Below, piece by piece: positions 44,777-56,525 of a stretch of 64,000 nucleotides of DNA. The DNA is from Plantago ovata (lineage: Eukaryota > Streptophyta > Magnoliopsida > Lamiales > Plantaginaceae). The notes under the pieces were generated by a model, which had not been told where the DNA came from, searched no databases, and saw only the letters and a program-made list of their open reading frames with translations. The translations under genes and the position numbers were made by a program. The DNA lies in NCBI GenBank assembly GCA_028274465.1, contig CM051455.1:132218096-132282095 (forward strand), written 5' to 3'. Numbering within the stretch: position 1 is the first letter of the stretch; every line of letters begins with the position of its first letter.

Positions 44777-47254
44777 CTAACTTTTCTTTTTTTTTTTTTT
44801 AAAAAAAGCCTTAATCTTATCCATGATAGAAATGCATGATAATTGGTGGATATATGTAAAAGTTATAGATTTTCACACTTTCATGAATTTTTTTTACTAC
44901 AAAATTAGAAAAGAATTTGATTTGTTTTTTATTTTTAAACTTTGGTACAAAATCAAACCATTAACAAACTTATTCGATAGAATCCTAGCAAAATGTACAT
45001 ATGAATATGTATTCGTAGCCCTTTAATGCTTTAATGGAGATATTCATGCGGACGTTCCTCATACTCCAGGCAGATTTTTACGGCTTTTGCTGCTATAATG
45101 ATGATATGAATGTGATGTGATTATCTCTTGACTAAAACAAATATGGAAAAATCAGCTTATATTTGGGTTGAGATTTTCCAAATTCAAAAAAAAAATAAAA
45201 ATAATAGTAATAAAAAATGAAGAAGTTAGAAAACTTTGCATAAAAATAAAAAAATTAAGAAGTTAAAAAACTTTGCGGATATTTTTATCGGTTATCTATC
45301 TAACTAATAAAATGAGAAAACATAACTCTTTTTTATGTGTAAGATAAAATTAAAATTAGAAAGAAGGATATATAACTAACTACTAATTTACTATAACTAA
45401 AAGTAGAAATAAAAATAGAATAATGATTAACAAAATAATAACACCACTGCAAAATAATTTGGTCTCTAAAAATTTGGATAAAAACTAGTTTGCCAAGTGA
45501 TTTTTAATGAATAAACTAGTTTACCATGACTTTTACAAAATGATTCATATATCTATTGGTCATTTAGTGGAAAGATTTCTGAACTCTCTATTCGCCATTT
45601 ATTGGAAAGATTTCTGAACTCTCTATTCCACATGACTTTTACACTTGACTTTATACTAGTCTCCGCTGATCACGTGTTGATTCCATCGAGAAAGTTCAAA
45701 AACTGTGGAAATGGGTCTCTGTGTCCGATATGCGAGCCATTCAATATTTAATGAGGCTCTTCCTTATGTATCTCCATGTAATATGTAGCGGAGTTGGAAC
45801 TATATAAGTACGCAAGTAGATGGACTTTTCATGTGAAGTACGTGGAGAATTAACAGGGGATATGTTTCAATTACATTGTCGGATAGTAAAGGAAGACGGG
45901 GAGAGAGATTATAAGCAAAATATTATTCAATTGTATTGTCAGAGTAAGTGATATTTAAAAAAAAAAACATTTATTTTATTTCAATCAGATTCATTAAATC
46001 AATGTCATTTCAGAATTACTTTAGTTGTATTTTATATTTCAATTAAATTCAATTGGAATCAATTTAATTTAGTGCTCCGAGCCATTCAATTTTCAAATGA
46101 TTTTCTTCCTATATGTGATCATTGCTTTCTTCCTTACGTATATGTGATCATTGCTTTCACATTCATCTCGCGAATGGGAAATATCCATACAGTCGAGCTC
46201 ATTCCGCTCCCGGTCAACTAAGCAGTGATGCATTTGGCGTCTGAATTGATTTACACATTCTCAGCTTGATGGTGGTTGTCTATTAGCTATTGTTAGCTTG
46301 AACTACATATTCATATTCATATATTCATTTGTTGAATTTTGTGTTACATTACTACTACAGTTTGTTAAAATACACGTGTTCGTCTATTTCTCAACTCCCC
46401 GAGCTTTGTTCAAAAGAGTGTTACTGTAAGTCTATGTTCATCTGAAAATTGATTATTTTAAGTTCGGTTCAGATGCATTAAGTTCAGATCAGTTCGATTC
46501 AAATGCATTAAGTTCAGTTCAGTTCAGATTTATCTAATAGTATTTTGTATTACAAATAAGTTCAGTTCAGATCCATTCAGTTCTGTTCAGACGAAGAAAA
46601 CGAGACTAATTCGTAAATTGTAATGACTATATATGTAGCGATCTCGATACTGAACTCCATCGATAACCCTTGGTTTGAGGCAGTCAAAGATAACATAATG
46701 GCATACATTTGAATTCATATAATATTATCGATTTGGATAAAAAGCCTCATGTTTGATGTTTTTAACTCATTGGAAATACCTCATCTCAATATCTCAAAAT
46801 GTATTATTAAGGTTCTTGTCAACCTATCGAGACTCTTATTTCCTAGTGGCAGCTACAAATCTGACAAATTTTAATCAAAATTGAGTGTTGAAACGTTCAA
46901 CTTCACCAAGTGATTACTTTATTTAATATGTTACAGACACTAATTAATGACATGATCAAAAGATTAAGACGTGTGAGGTTGGTTTTTCAAGTTATAATAG
47001 CAAGTGCAAAAATAGTTGGATTTCATTCATGTATACTCCGACTGATACGAAGTGAACAAGTAACCTTTAACACAAATATAAAATTCTCAGATTATCAGCA
47101 TTTAGTATAATTGTACATGACAAGCTAATTCACAATGACAGATCGATCTAGAACACATACAATAATGGATGACAGAAAATCGAAACCTTCTGCAGTTCTG
47201 TAGTGAACAAACTCAACTCCTTACAGTAAACAGGAACATTAAGACTACGAATTT
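43946..47254. other. AT-rich intergenic region with small local repeats
   Basis: No gene is supported. Small direct repeats are seen: about 50 bp twice at 44445-44545 (catttcattaattgtctaat / catttcattagttgtcaaat), 33 bp twice at 45560-45630 (ggaaagatttctgaactctc), atgtgatcattgctttc at about 46112 and 46142, and ttcagatgcattaagttcag words at 46468-46590. The open frame at 46910-47110 has no recognised relative. Confidence 0.4.
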
Positions 47255-47740
47255 TGATACTTTCTTGGCTGCCATAGGGCTTGAGGCTTAAACCTCCACT
47301 TTATATTTCATAGGAGTATTAGTTTTCATCTGGGATTATATGATGTGTACATATGGTTGTGATGCCTGTAAGTTGTGTGTATAGAATTGGTGTTATTCTC
47401 CTAAAAAAGACGAAAACTGAAACTTCTTCTAGAACAGGGGTTTGATGCTGTTTGTATTTGTACTAGTAAACTGGTTTTCTTTTCAGATGATTCGTCTTTA
47501 ACATGTTCAACTCTAGTGAGGTTGGACTCGTTTCCTTGTGTGGAAAAAAATGAAACTTTACAGTATTGTGAGAAAAAGCATGTAGAGAGGTACATCATGA
47601 TAATGTGAAAAGGCTTTACGAATTACGATGATATCACAATTGCAACAACATTTTAGTTGGAGATTCGTCCACAAAGGACAGAAGCTAAAGAAACTCCAAT
47701 TATGTTCATCCTTCTTTGAGCAGTATCCTAAAGAAAGCAA
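47255..47740 (+). pseudogene. copied 3' end of the MBL gene
   Basis: It encodes FLAAIGLEA and stop where the intact gene has FLAARGVEA, then follows the MBL 3' UTR (42985-43500) for about 450 bp with indels (shared: gaggcttaaacc, tatttcataggagtat, tgtttgtatttgtacta). No earlier exon is present. It lies convergent to the intact Asterix gene. Confidence 0.85.
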
Positions 47741-48124
47741 ATTACTGGAGACTATTAACCATGCACAAGTTAAACCATTTGAATCGGTTTAGACTTCATT
47801 AATGCTAGAACAACATCCCAGTTAGAACATGAAATTTAAGTTTCATGTTTGATGATGCCAGAAAAAACTAAATCGTAGAGCTATTAATCTGCTTTGAAAC
47901 ATCCATTACCAATCCAACACTACGTCACTACCACCACACGAACAAATGGACCAGGCTTCACAACTGAGTTTCAACTGTAAATGATGCAAGGTAAATGAAA
48001 TCGTAGTAAAAGCCAATAGCCTTACAACTGGTGTAGCCTTCATAATGAATGGCTACTGTCTTTACATGGTAAAGAGTAATGAGGATAAGCTTTGATAAGT
48101 GCACAGTCCTACATTGTCAACGTA

Positions 48125-49833
48125 CTAACTTTTTGGCTTAGGCCCCATACCCATGTAGTTTGTCACTAACCCCATGATGCCAAACCTGCAGGCAATAGAG
48201 AAAACCAGTAAGTTAAATGGTGAACATTGCAGGGATGACCAAGAATAATGAGTAAAAATTCATGTATTCTACTACTTTGGGAAGGCATCTAATTTCACTA
48301 CAATAGGGAGTTTTTTCACAACTAAAAGCTCTATCCAAATGTGAATCCAGAATGATATACAACCCCATGGATCCTTATTTTGAGAGGAACAGTTAGATGC
48401 ACGATTCTTTAAGATCTGAAATAATATCCCCCCCCCCCCCCCCTTCTCTCTTTCTCTTCCTTCCCATTCTCAATCAAAGCATGTAGAACTTACAAATGAC
48501 TTCATCACACATAATAATCACCAACACTTCACTATACGAAGTCCTAGTAATAAAACAGCAGCTGGAGTTATCTATCATTATCAGCTTGCAGAACGAGAGC
48601 AATCACAACTCTATGGTTGAAGATAGCTGCTCATGCGAACAGCCAATTATATCATTAATGAGTGGATACCAGAGTCAGTTTTTGATACTGATAAGTGATA
48701 ACCAAGAGGAGACTGAATAATGAAATAACTTGAATAGTTTCTTAGCTCGAAACATTCACTTGGCATCAAAATACATTATCTCCTTATCCTTAATACATCT
48801 AAATGTGACTTTATAGTCCAAGGCTCCAAGCTCAATCAAACCTGAGATATTATTAAACCAAATCCACTCATTTAAGGCTAAGACCAACTATAACACACCC
48901 TGCACTCCAAAGGATGCACTACTGGTTTCCAGCAGCCAGATAACACAGCTGAATACATGAGCCAAGAATCGTGATGATAAAACGCTAAAAACATGCTACT
49001 AGACAAAGATTGGTGCAAGCATCCAGATAAGACAGCTGAATACATAAGCCTAGAATCGTGATGATAACGCTAAAAGATTGCTACTAGACAAAGATTGGTG
49101 CAAGCAGCCAGATAACACAGCTGAATACATAAGCCTAGAATCGTGATGATAAAACGCTAAAGCATACTACTAGACACAGATTGATAAATTGCTCAATGCA
49201 AAAACCGAATTATGCCCTTGCTATTCATTACTACTACTTGACTAGTAGATAGTAGTTTTTATTAGATACAAACTATCAATTGCTTAGATAACTTAAATAG
49301 AACAATACGGCCATCTAGCCATAGCAGCTATTAGACTAGTAAGTAGATGGTACCATTCATTAGATACTAACAAGCAATTGGATAGTTAACTTAAATAGAA
49401 CAATAATAAGGCGATCTGGCAAATAGCAACTAAACTAATGGAATTATTCTGCAAAAAACTCATAAACATGACTTACATCATAGCCATGGAAATCTGCTTG
49501 AGATCATTCTCCATATTCCTCATATTAGCAAGCGATTGTGCGCAGAATATAATGGCGAACCACGAGCAGATCTTGTACTGCGCGAATCAAACGAAACATA
49601 GTCAATTCAATGAATGAAAAAAAAAAAAAAAAATCAAAATCGAGCTCAAAACGGAATTTGTTCAGAAGTAGATCGGAAACTGTAAGCGATACCCGAAACA
49701 TGGCGCCGAAGACTCCGAAAACGACGGCGATGAAGCCGGAGTAGTCAACGGGGAGATCCTGAGCGGCGACTATCGGAGGCTTGTACGGCTTCGCCGCTGA
49801 TGGTAGACGTGGATCATTCGATTGCGATGCCAT
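48125..49833 (-). CDS. protein Asterix (PAT complex subunit, WDR83OS homologue)
   Basis: Three exons, 49693-49833, 49477-49577 and 48125-48185, all phases matching, give 100 residues: MASQSNDPRLPSAAKPYKPP, QDLPVDYSGFIAVVFGVFGA, MFR/YKICSWFAIIFCAQSLAN, MRNMENDLKQISMAMM and FGIMGLVTNYMGMGPKPKS. This is the conserved eukaryotic Asterix family, about 100 residues with two or three membrane helices, which with CCDC47 forms the ER PAT chaperone complex for multi-pass membrane proteins. The DPR...KPYKPP...DLPVDY segment and NMEND motif are the family signature. The gene is intact. Its second intron (1.3 kb) carries tandem repeats, and its 3' flank faces a copied MBL 3' end. Confidence 0.95.
48428..48443. 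repeat. homopolymer, 16 C
   Basis: A pure C-run inside Asterix intron 2, followed by a CT-rich stretch. Confidence 0.9.
48948..49190. repeat. minisatellite, 2.7 x about 86 bp, in Asterix intron 2
   Basis: Units share gacaaagattggtgcaagca, acagctgaatacat and agaatcgtgatgataa. Neighbouring units differ by a few bases only, so expansion is recent. A second, more diverged pair of about 90 bp units follows at 49225-49420 (acttaaatagaacaata twice). Confidence 0.85.
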
Positions 49834-50888
49834 CTCTATGAAGCTTTTTTTTCTTCTTCAGAAGTCTCTTGTGAGTGTGTAGTCTGATGGGTGTGTAGTC
49901 TTTGTATTTTACTCGCCCAGAACAAGATAGAATGTTGAACAATTAACTCCTAATATTATTCCTTATTATAGATTGAGTCCTATTATTCCACTCTTTACAA
50001 ATTTACAATTAAATCCTCCACATTTTACGGAAAAATCAAAAAATAAAATATAAATGATCACATAAATACTTGAAGATTGAAGTTGTTATGGAAGTCCAGT
50101 TGTGGTTCGAATTAGTTTGGGTCTGGGGGAGAGACTACGAAGACTTCTCTTTGAGCATAGTTGTGTGCACTTTATTGTTTATTTGTAATTGTATAATCGG
50201 GAGCATTCTTTGTACTCTTTACTCTTTGTAATATTGTTTTGTTTTGGTTGTTTCTTTTTTATGTTATGTTAAAAAAAGAAAAGAAAATTTTACAATATAA
50301 TTGAATATGGATACCAAATGAGTACTTCTCAATGATGACGGAAAAATGTTTTTATGGACCTCGTCTAAGAATAATTTCATAGACCATATGGTTCAAAAAA
50401 TCAATCACATGACATTATAAAATGAAGTAGTTAATTTTTTAATTCATGTCCACACTTTACTCATGGACCAAGCTCATAGAAAAATTCCCTCAATTATGCC
50501 ACCTTATATTTATAGTTAATTTTTTTTTCTTTTTTTTTAATTACAAACTGAGGATAATAAATGGTGAGCAAAGCTCTCTTCTTTTCGTCTCAAAAGTCAA
50601 AACCCATTAATTTTAGTTTTGTATTCGGTTCAATTATATTCAGATTTACTTAGTTATTTTTTTTTTACTCCAAATAAATTCAGTTTAGTTATATTCAATT
50701 TAGTTCAATTTTGTCTGTTCGGTTCAAACGAAAACAGTTTCTGAGTGTTATTTAGACACTAAACTACAAAACGTACTTCTAAAAGATGTATACATCAACA
50801 TCTTACCCTATTTAAACACTAATGAATTAAACTACAAAACGTACTTCTAATGAATTAATGATTAATGTACCACACGAAGTTCAAAGAG
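49834..50888. other. intergenic upstream of Asterix
   Basis: Asterix promoter/leader side up to about 49950, then AT-rich sequence. A direct repeat, ctacaaaacgtacttctaa, occurs at 50764 and 50832. No gene. Confidence 0.4.
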
Positions 50889-51055
50889 TTATAAGGTGGT
50901 CTAGAGAATGGAGGTGGAATAGTGAAGGAGAGGTGCAGGGTTCAGTCCCCAACGGAAATATAAAATATTTTCGGTATAGAGATATAAGATGGGTTAGGAT
51001 ATTGTATAGCAGTAGCAATACAAACATTAACATTTTATCCATTTTATCCTAAGCA
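50889..51055 (+). mobile_element. tRNA-derived SINE, copy 2
   Basis: It shares ataaggtggt, gagaggtgcagggttca and the B box GGTTCAGTCC with the SINE at 8256-8449, at the same spacing, and the tail motif agatataag...ggttaggat...gtagcaata. TSD not clear and no A-run; more diverged than copy 1. Confidence 0.65.
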
Positions 51056-52014
51056 ATGCAACTTGTATTCTAGTTAGTACACCAAAATTGAAAATATTCA
51101 TAATAAACATTATCTCACCATACATGCAAACATACTCGCATCTTTATCGTCTCATACTCTCATGTGTTCTTTATTTCATTATTTAATAATTAATTAATTA
51201 ATGGCTCATATACAATACTTTATTAAAAATAATATCTCACTCAATACTATACTACCTTTCCTTAAATTTTGTGACCTTAAAGCACAATGTGAAACTCTTG
51301 ACGGGGTGAAAGGAGCAGATCTTACGGAGTTACGGGTAACACCGTACTGCAGTAAACAAACATTCATATAAATAAGAAAAAAAATACATATCTTAAAAAA
51401 ATTAAAAATTATAGATAAATCTTCTATCTATCTTCTTCTATACTAATACTAATAGAAAAGTAAACACCCATTTTACTTACATATTGGAGGTTACTAGAGG
51501 TTATGGAGCATTAATTTGTAATTTAATTAATTTGTCTTTTTATCAATATAAAATTAAATTGAAGTCAGAATTTATTATTTTATTGTTAAAAGGTGAAAAA
51601 AATGAATAAATAGTGTGACACCAAAGCAAAGCAGTTTGGAGACCAAAGAACTTTTCACGGTCTCCACATCTCCTTAAATTTCTCGCACGTCTAGAAGAAG
51701 ACTCCGCAGTCCGCACAGGTTCAATTCAATCACTTATCCCAAATCCAGTTCTCCAAAATCAATTAATTTCAACGGCTTATTGTTTGTTCATCATCACTCG
51801 CCTTTTGCTTAGCTACTGATTTTCTTTTTGGCATTCATCAATCGTCATCATTCATTGGTTATATATATACTTCATCTCTCGATCGATTTTGCTTAACTAC
51901 AGAATTCAGCTTCCATTCTAGCCTATTCGCTTACCTGCATATATTCTTTATCACATTCATCATCATCACTTAACTTTATCATCTATGTAAATTTAACATC
52001 TATTTTTTCTACAT
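51056..52014. other. intergenic
   Basis: AT-rich; 51650-51800 is less AT-rich and resembles a 5' leader, but no start-linked ORF is recognised. Confidence 0.35.
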
Positions 52015-52125
52015 GGCAAACAGGAAGGGGGAATTAACTAAGGAGTCAGTAAAGGCAAACAGGAAGGGAGAATTAACTAAGGAGCAGTAACGGCAAACAG
52101 GAAGGGAGAAGTAACTAATGTCTCA
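52015..52125 (+). repeat. tandem repeat, 3 x about 36 bp
   Basis: GGCAAACAGGAAGGG followed by gaattaactaaggagtcagt is repeated three times with small differences, 150 bp outside the PMD-carrying MULE. Confidence 0.85.
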
Positions 52126-52571
52126 GTAAATTAGTTGTACATTAACAACAGCAAAATCGACACCTCTTTCCCAACTCAAAACTTATATTGTGTGCGATGT
52201 CAACTCTTTTATTCATTTAACTTTTTGGTACATTTGTTTACTTGCTCATGCTCATTATTAATCATTTGTTCAAGGGCTTATTAAACGTAGTATCAATTTT
52301 ACTGAACGTTGGAAATTTATTAGTAATTTGCAAAAAACACCTTATTTTTAATATTTTACAAATAAGTCACAAATTTATTAAATACATTAAATACACACAA
52401 ATTACAACTAACACAATTTCATACGTTCATTACTTCCTTCTCCACAACAAATTCTTCAGAAACAATCTCTTCTGAATACAAATTTTCAACATGGAATGGC
52501 CACCTTGGACTGAAGGTAAAGATTACTGATTTTATGTGTATTAAGCCTTTTTTTTTTTTTTTGTAAACCGC

Positions 52572-52623
52572 AGCAGGCAAGCTAGCCTGCTGCTCGTGTA
52601 TAAGCTCGTTTTTATTTTTTTTG

Positions 52624-52712
<89 letters not shown>
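52572..52712. repeat. left hairpin and (TA)n tract of the PMD element
   Basis: A perfect hairpin with arms GCAGCAGGC and GCCTGCTGC at 52572-52595, then T-rich DNA and about 43 TA units. Confidence 0.85.
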
Positions 52713-52714
<2 letters not shown>

Positions 52715-52786
52715 AATTACATCAAACTTCAACTTGTTATATTAATTGATCTTCATATTTTATTGATGCACACATTTGATTTTCAT

Positions 52787-54298
52787 TTATGATATATGTG
52801 TTTCTACCACATCTGTTCTTCCCCTTGGACGAAAAGGCGGGAAGTATTCATAAATCCAAGCCTGTAATTAATGCATTGTATGTTAATTCAATAATAAGTA
52901 TTATAACGACAATATTAGATAAAAAGCACTGACACTGACGCTGACGCTAACCTGTAGAAGTGTGAGACAACCAGCAATGTTGGTGCATCCAGCTCGTGAT
53001 GCCTCTCCGAGTTGTCTGTACAAGTTGGCCAATGTAGCTGCACCCCATGCATAGTTCTGAACACCATCACTTTCATGTAGAAACTCTAGAAAACCGGCGT
53101 GGACAAGAGTGATCGTCTTATCAACGAACAATGTCGTGTCAAGGAGCCACAACAAGTACGTTGAAAATACAGAGTTGTTGTTCAAATTACCCTGTTTTAG
53201 GCGCTTCTCCAATACATCAAACCCACACCGACCATGCTTCCAACCAAGTTCCCTTCCCAATTTGTCATCCAAAGGCAATTCCAGCAGAAGTCCCATATCT
53301 GTCATCAAACCCTCAGTCGTGCGACTAGAAATCACAGGCTTACCAGTCACGGGGATCTGTAGAATATACCATACATCGTGTAAAGTGATGGTCATCTCAC
53401 CGAATGGCATGTGAAAGGAGTTGGTCTCAGGCTGCCATCTCTCAACAAAAGCTGATATAAGAGCGTGGTCAATAGACTTGTACATACAGTCCTTCAGGTG
53501 GTATAGCCTACTTTCCTTCAACCATGTCAATACATCATAATTTGCGTCTTTTTCTGGGATAGAGAGATTCTTTGATCTTGCATGTCTTGAATGACAATGC
53601 AAGCACCTAAGGACCTATAAAAAAAACAAAACATGTTACAACAATATTAAATATTATGTGACCAACATAATAATTCAAGTCTCACAAACATAAAATTGAC
53701 TGACCTCCCCCTTATGCCATATTTGGTATGCAATATGGTGTTTGAACGAAGGCAATAACTCTTTTAGTACTGTCCCTCCATCAACTCCCAAACTCATCGG
53801 GCTACCATGCACATTACCCTCCATGTCACCATGAATATGTTCTCTCGGCCCTAAATAAAGTAAAAATTAAAAAGAAGAACCTAAACAATATTAACTGATA
53901 AAATCACAAGAAATTGAATTACCTTGCAAATTATCATAAGTTTCTTCATCGTCTTCCTCATCACTAGCAATCTCATGGCGATTAATCCCTTCACCTTTAC
54001 TGCGAAGGTTATCAAGATATGCATCTCTCGCCATATCTTTAAGTGTACCACTAGATATCGAAGTATCATCATCATCGGAACTATCCACCATGGTCTCAGT
54101 TGCATGTGCAGACTGTTCATGCACTTGGGTACTCTCACTTTCCTGCTCCATGTCATCCCTCGTAGCCCTTGCTTTGGCCTCAACAGGAAGCCTACGTCCT
54201 TCTTCTGCACGCTTACGGTTTGATTGAGTAACAACCCTTCCTTGCAAGCGTCCAACACCAACATCTTCCCAATATCCTTTCTTTCCACCCTTATCCAT
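52787..54298 (-). CDS. plant mobile domain (PMD, MAIN-like) protein
   Basis: Exons 53923-54298, 53705-53850, 52952-53614 and 52787-52861 join in correct phase to 419 residues with no stop. The N-terminal 125 residues are charged (ERxRLPVEAKARATRDD, acidic DSSDDDDTS stretch). Exons 2-4 give the PMD: VLRCLHCHSRHARSKNL, RLYHLKDCMYKSIDHALISA, FVERWQPETNSFHMPFGEMT, ITLHDVWYILQIPVTGKPVI, GVQNYAWGAATLANLYRQLG and AWIYEYFPPFRPRGR. MAIN/MAIL1-type PMD proteins act with PP7L in transposon silencing and genome stability; many PMD genes are carried by transposons. Here it is the sole gene of the MULE at 52274-54927, and its last codons lie in the inner inverted repeat. Confidence 0.88.
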
Positions 54299-54495
54299 CT
54301 ATAAATACAACAAAGTAAGATTAGAATGAACAATCAATATCTTTACAACTACGTATATATACAACAAGTCATTAATTTATTATCAAATTATAAGGGGACA
54401 ATAGAAACACATATATCATAAATGAAAATCAAATGTGTGCATGAATAAAATATGAAGATCAATTAATATAACAAGTTGAAGTTTGATTTAATTGG

Positions 54496-54690
54496 ATATA
54501 TATATATATATATATAGCAAAAAAAAAAAAATTAAAAAAATTTAAAAAAAATTAAAAAAATTAAAAAAATAAAAAATAAAAACAGCAGGCCAGCAGGCCG
54601 CGCGGCCTGCGGTTCCGGCCGAGCAGCCGTAGCGGCTGCTCGGCCTTCCGCCGCCCATATACGCCACCCATATACTTTTAAAAAAAAAAA
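54496..54690. repeat. right (TA)n, T/A-rich and GC-rich palindrome block of the PMD element
   Basis: Mirror image in layout, not in exact sequence, of 52560-52712: (TA)n at about 54497, A-rich stretch, then palindromes such as GGCCGAGCAGCC...GGCTGCTCGGCC and AGGCCGCGCGGCCT. Confidence 0.8.
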
Positions 54691-54964
54691 ATTAAAGAAC
54701 TAACCTTGATTTGAGTTTGATGATATCTCTTGGTGTGTTCTTCAAGTTGAATTGAAATATGTTGATTAGGTTATTGATTTAGAGGCTTGATTTATTTAAG
54801 GTGGAATTGTGATGATTTTAAAAGTATTGGGTTAATTTGTAAAATTATAAATTTATAGATATTTTATGTAATTTACAATAAATTTTCAACATTTAGTAAA
54901 TTTATGTTCCGACGTTTAATATTTGCCTTTGTTTAATTGCTGCTTCAACTTGGTTATTTCAACA

Positions 54965-56002
54965 TGTAAGACATAATGAATCAAAAATACATATAATTAG
55001 CTTGTAAAAATAGGAAATGCAAAGAAATAACGAAATAAAAAGAACTCTCTTCTTGTTTCATGAAACACATTTGCATGAAAATTGAATTCGAGGCCTGCAC
55101 GGACGCAGTCTCCTTAAAGCAAAATACGCCATCTCACTACGGTGCTTGAGATGTTGAGCGGCTGCTTCCCAAGATACAACGAATTTCGAGATCACTTAGC
55201 CGCACAAGCTAGCAATCCCCAGCGAACGAGAACTAATGCCTGGATTATGCACAAGGGGAGAAGAAGAGAATAGAATAGGGAGGGTTTTTCTCTTCTTCTA
55301 TTTCTTTGGATATCTTTCTTACATGTCTTACATCTCATATATCTTGTATATGTTCTATATGTTTACATGTAAGTGAGACCTATTTATATATGTGAGCATG
55401 GAGTATATAACTCCCAAGTCCTTAAGTGCCTTTCATGTCATCTCATAAGTGTCCATCAATATAAAATATTTGGAGCATTATGGATGACAACAAATGTCAT
55501 GTAATTGTCAACAAATGTCATGTTAAATATTTGTAACTCCCATGAGTTACAAAAGCTAACATGGGTCAACATCCTTCTAGAAGGTCTTGAGAGGTTGAAC
55601 CAGCAAAAACTCGGTTCGGTTCACATTCCATGTTCGAGGGTCGCGATCCACTCGTACACAAGTCCTCTAGTTTCGTGTACCAATCTGATTATGATTGTAC
55701 TCAACTCATCTATCTACACCACTTGGACACCAAGTAGTAACTAGTAGATTATAAACTAGAGACTTCACTTTATCTCAAGCAATGTGGGACACACCCATAC
55801 AACCTTCTTACTTTAAGCACTTATTTATCATTAACCCAAAGTCCGTTATGGGTATCTAATATATCCATTCGAAACTCATACGAAGTAGCTTTCGGATATA
55901 TATTACTTTATCTTAATTACTCAATAATTAAGAAATGGTCTCCAAATAAATAAACCACAAAAGGTATTATTTATTTATCATTTTTCTTCATAATTTCCAA
56001 CA
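54965..56002 (-). mobile_element. solo LTR, probably Copia-type (1038 bp)
   Basis: The minus strand begins TGTTGGAAATTATG and ends ...TCTTACA (TG...CA). A perfect 5-bp TSD CAACA flanks it at 54960-54964 and 56003-56007. A TATA-like TATATAAATAGG lies near 55383. No internal coding region or second LTR is present, so it is what remains after LTR-LTR recombination. The perfect TSD suggests a moderate to young age. Confidence 0.82.
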
Positions 56003-56139
56003 CAACATTCTACCAATAATCCTGGATAAACAGGACAGCTCCTGCGCATCACCTTTTTACTTCATCAGCTCTTTATCATACTCTCTAGCAATGAAGCTAC
56101 AGATTTTCTATAATACAAACATATGCTCAATTTGTCATC

Positions 56140-56470
56140 TCCGTGGAAGTTGATTCTCAATAATCCAAGTGGAAGTTGATTCTCAGTTGCTAGTGAAGAT
56201 GGTGGAAGGATCTGTTGAAGAGGAAGAAGATGAAGAAGTGAAAAGTAGAGTGCTAATGTGTAGAGAGTTTATGCATAAGCCTTGGGAGATAGAATTAAGA
56301 TGGATTCACCGGTCTGCTAACTTATCTGCAGATAATTTGGCTAGAATAGAAAGCAGTGAGCTGGGAGATGGAGTTCTGTGTGAATTAACTCCACCAGCAA
56401 TTGTACCGTTTTTAAATTTTGACAGAGTCTAAGGACTGAGATCTTTATTTACCAAAAAAAAATAAAAAAA
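56140..56470 (+). mobile_element. 5'-truncated LINE, RNase H end and poly(A)
   Basis: An open frame at 56169-56432 encodes FMHKPWEIELRWIHRSANLS, ADNLARIESSE and PPAIVPFLNFD, the C-terminal RNase H domain of plant L1-type LINEs (HVxREANxxADxLA pattern). An A-rich tail follows at 56452-56470. A short direct repeat, gtggaagttgattctca, lies at its 5' edge (56143 and 56169). Confidence 0.75.
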
Positions 56471-56525
56471 TTGTCATCTATGATCTTCGCATGCATATTC
56501 CTCTTTTGTTGACCACACCCAATAC

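Larger units (their letters stand above)
52274..54927. mobile_element. MULE-type element carrying a plant-mobile-domain gene
   Basis: Ends GGGCTTATTAAACG and (rc) GGCAAATATTAAACG with subterminal ACTRAAYGTTGRAAATTTATT form TIRs of about 60 bp. The flanks give 9-bp TSDs TTTGTTCAA (52265-52273) and TTTGTTTAA (54928-54936), 8 of 9 matching. Inside each TIR comes a T- or A-run, a GC-rich palindrome block, a (TA)n tract, and then a 95-bp inner inverted repeat (52713-52808 and 54402-54496). The only gene is the PMD gene; no MURA-type transposase is seen. The element at 8876-9950 shares the ends but lacks the gene. Confidence 0.88.

Noticed and set aside
44823-45026. 67-codon frame in AT-rich DNA
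   Set aside because: Composition is that of random AT-rich sequence, Phe/Lys/Ile-rich, without motif.
54590-54660. CpG island or rho-type terminator
   Set aside because: The GC-rich block is a set of palindromes in the same position as in the sibling element ends; it belongs to the transposon.
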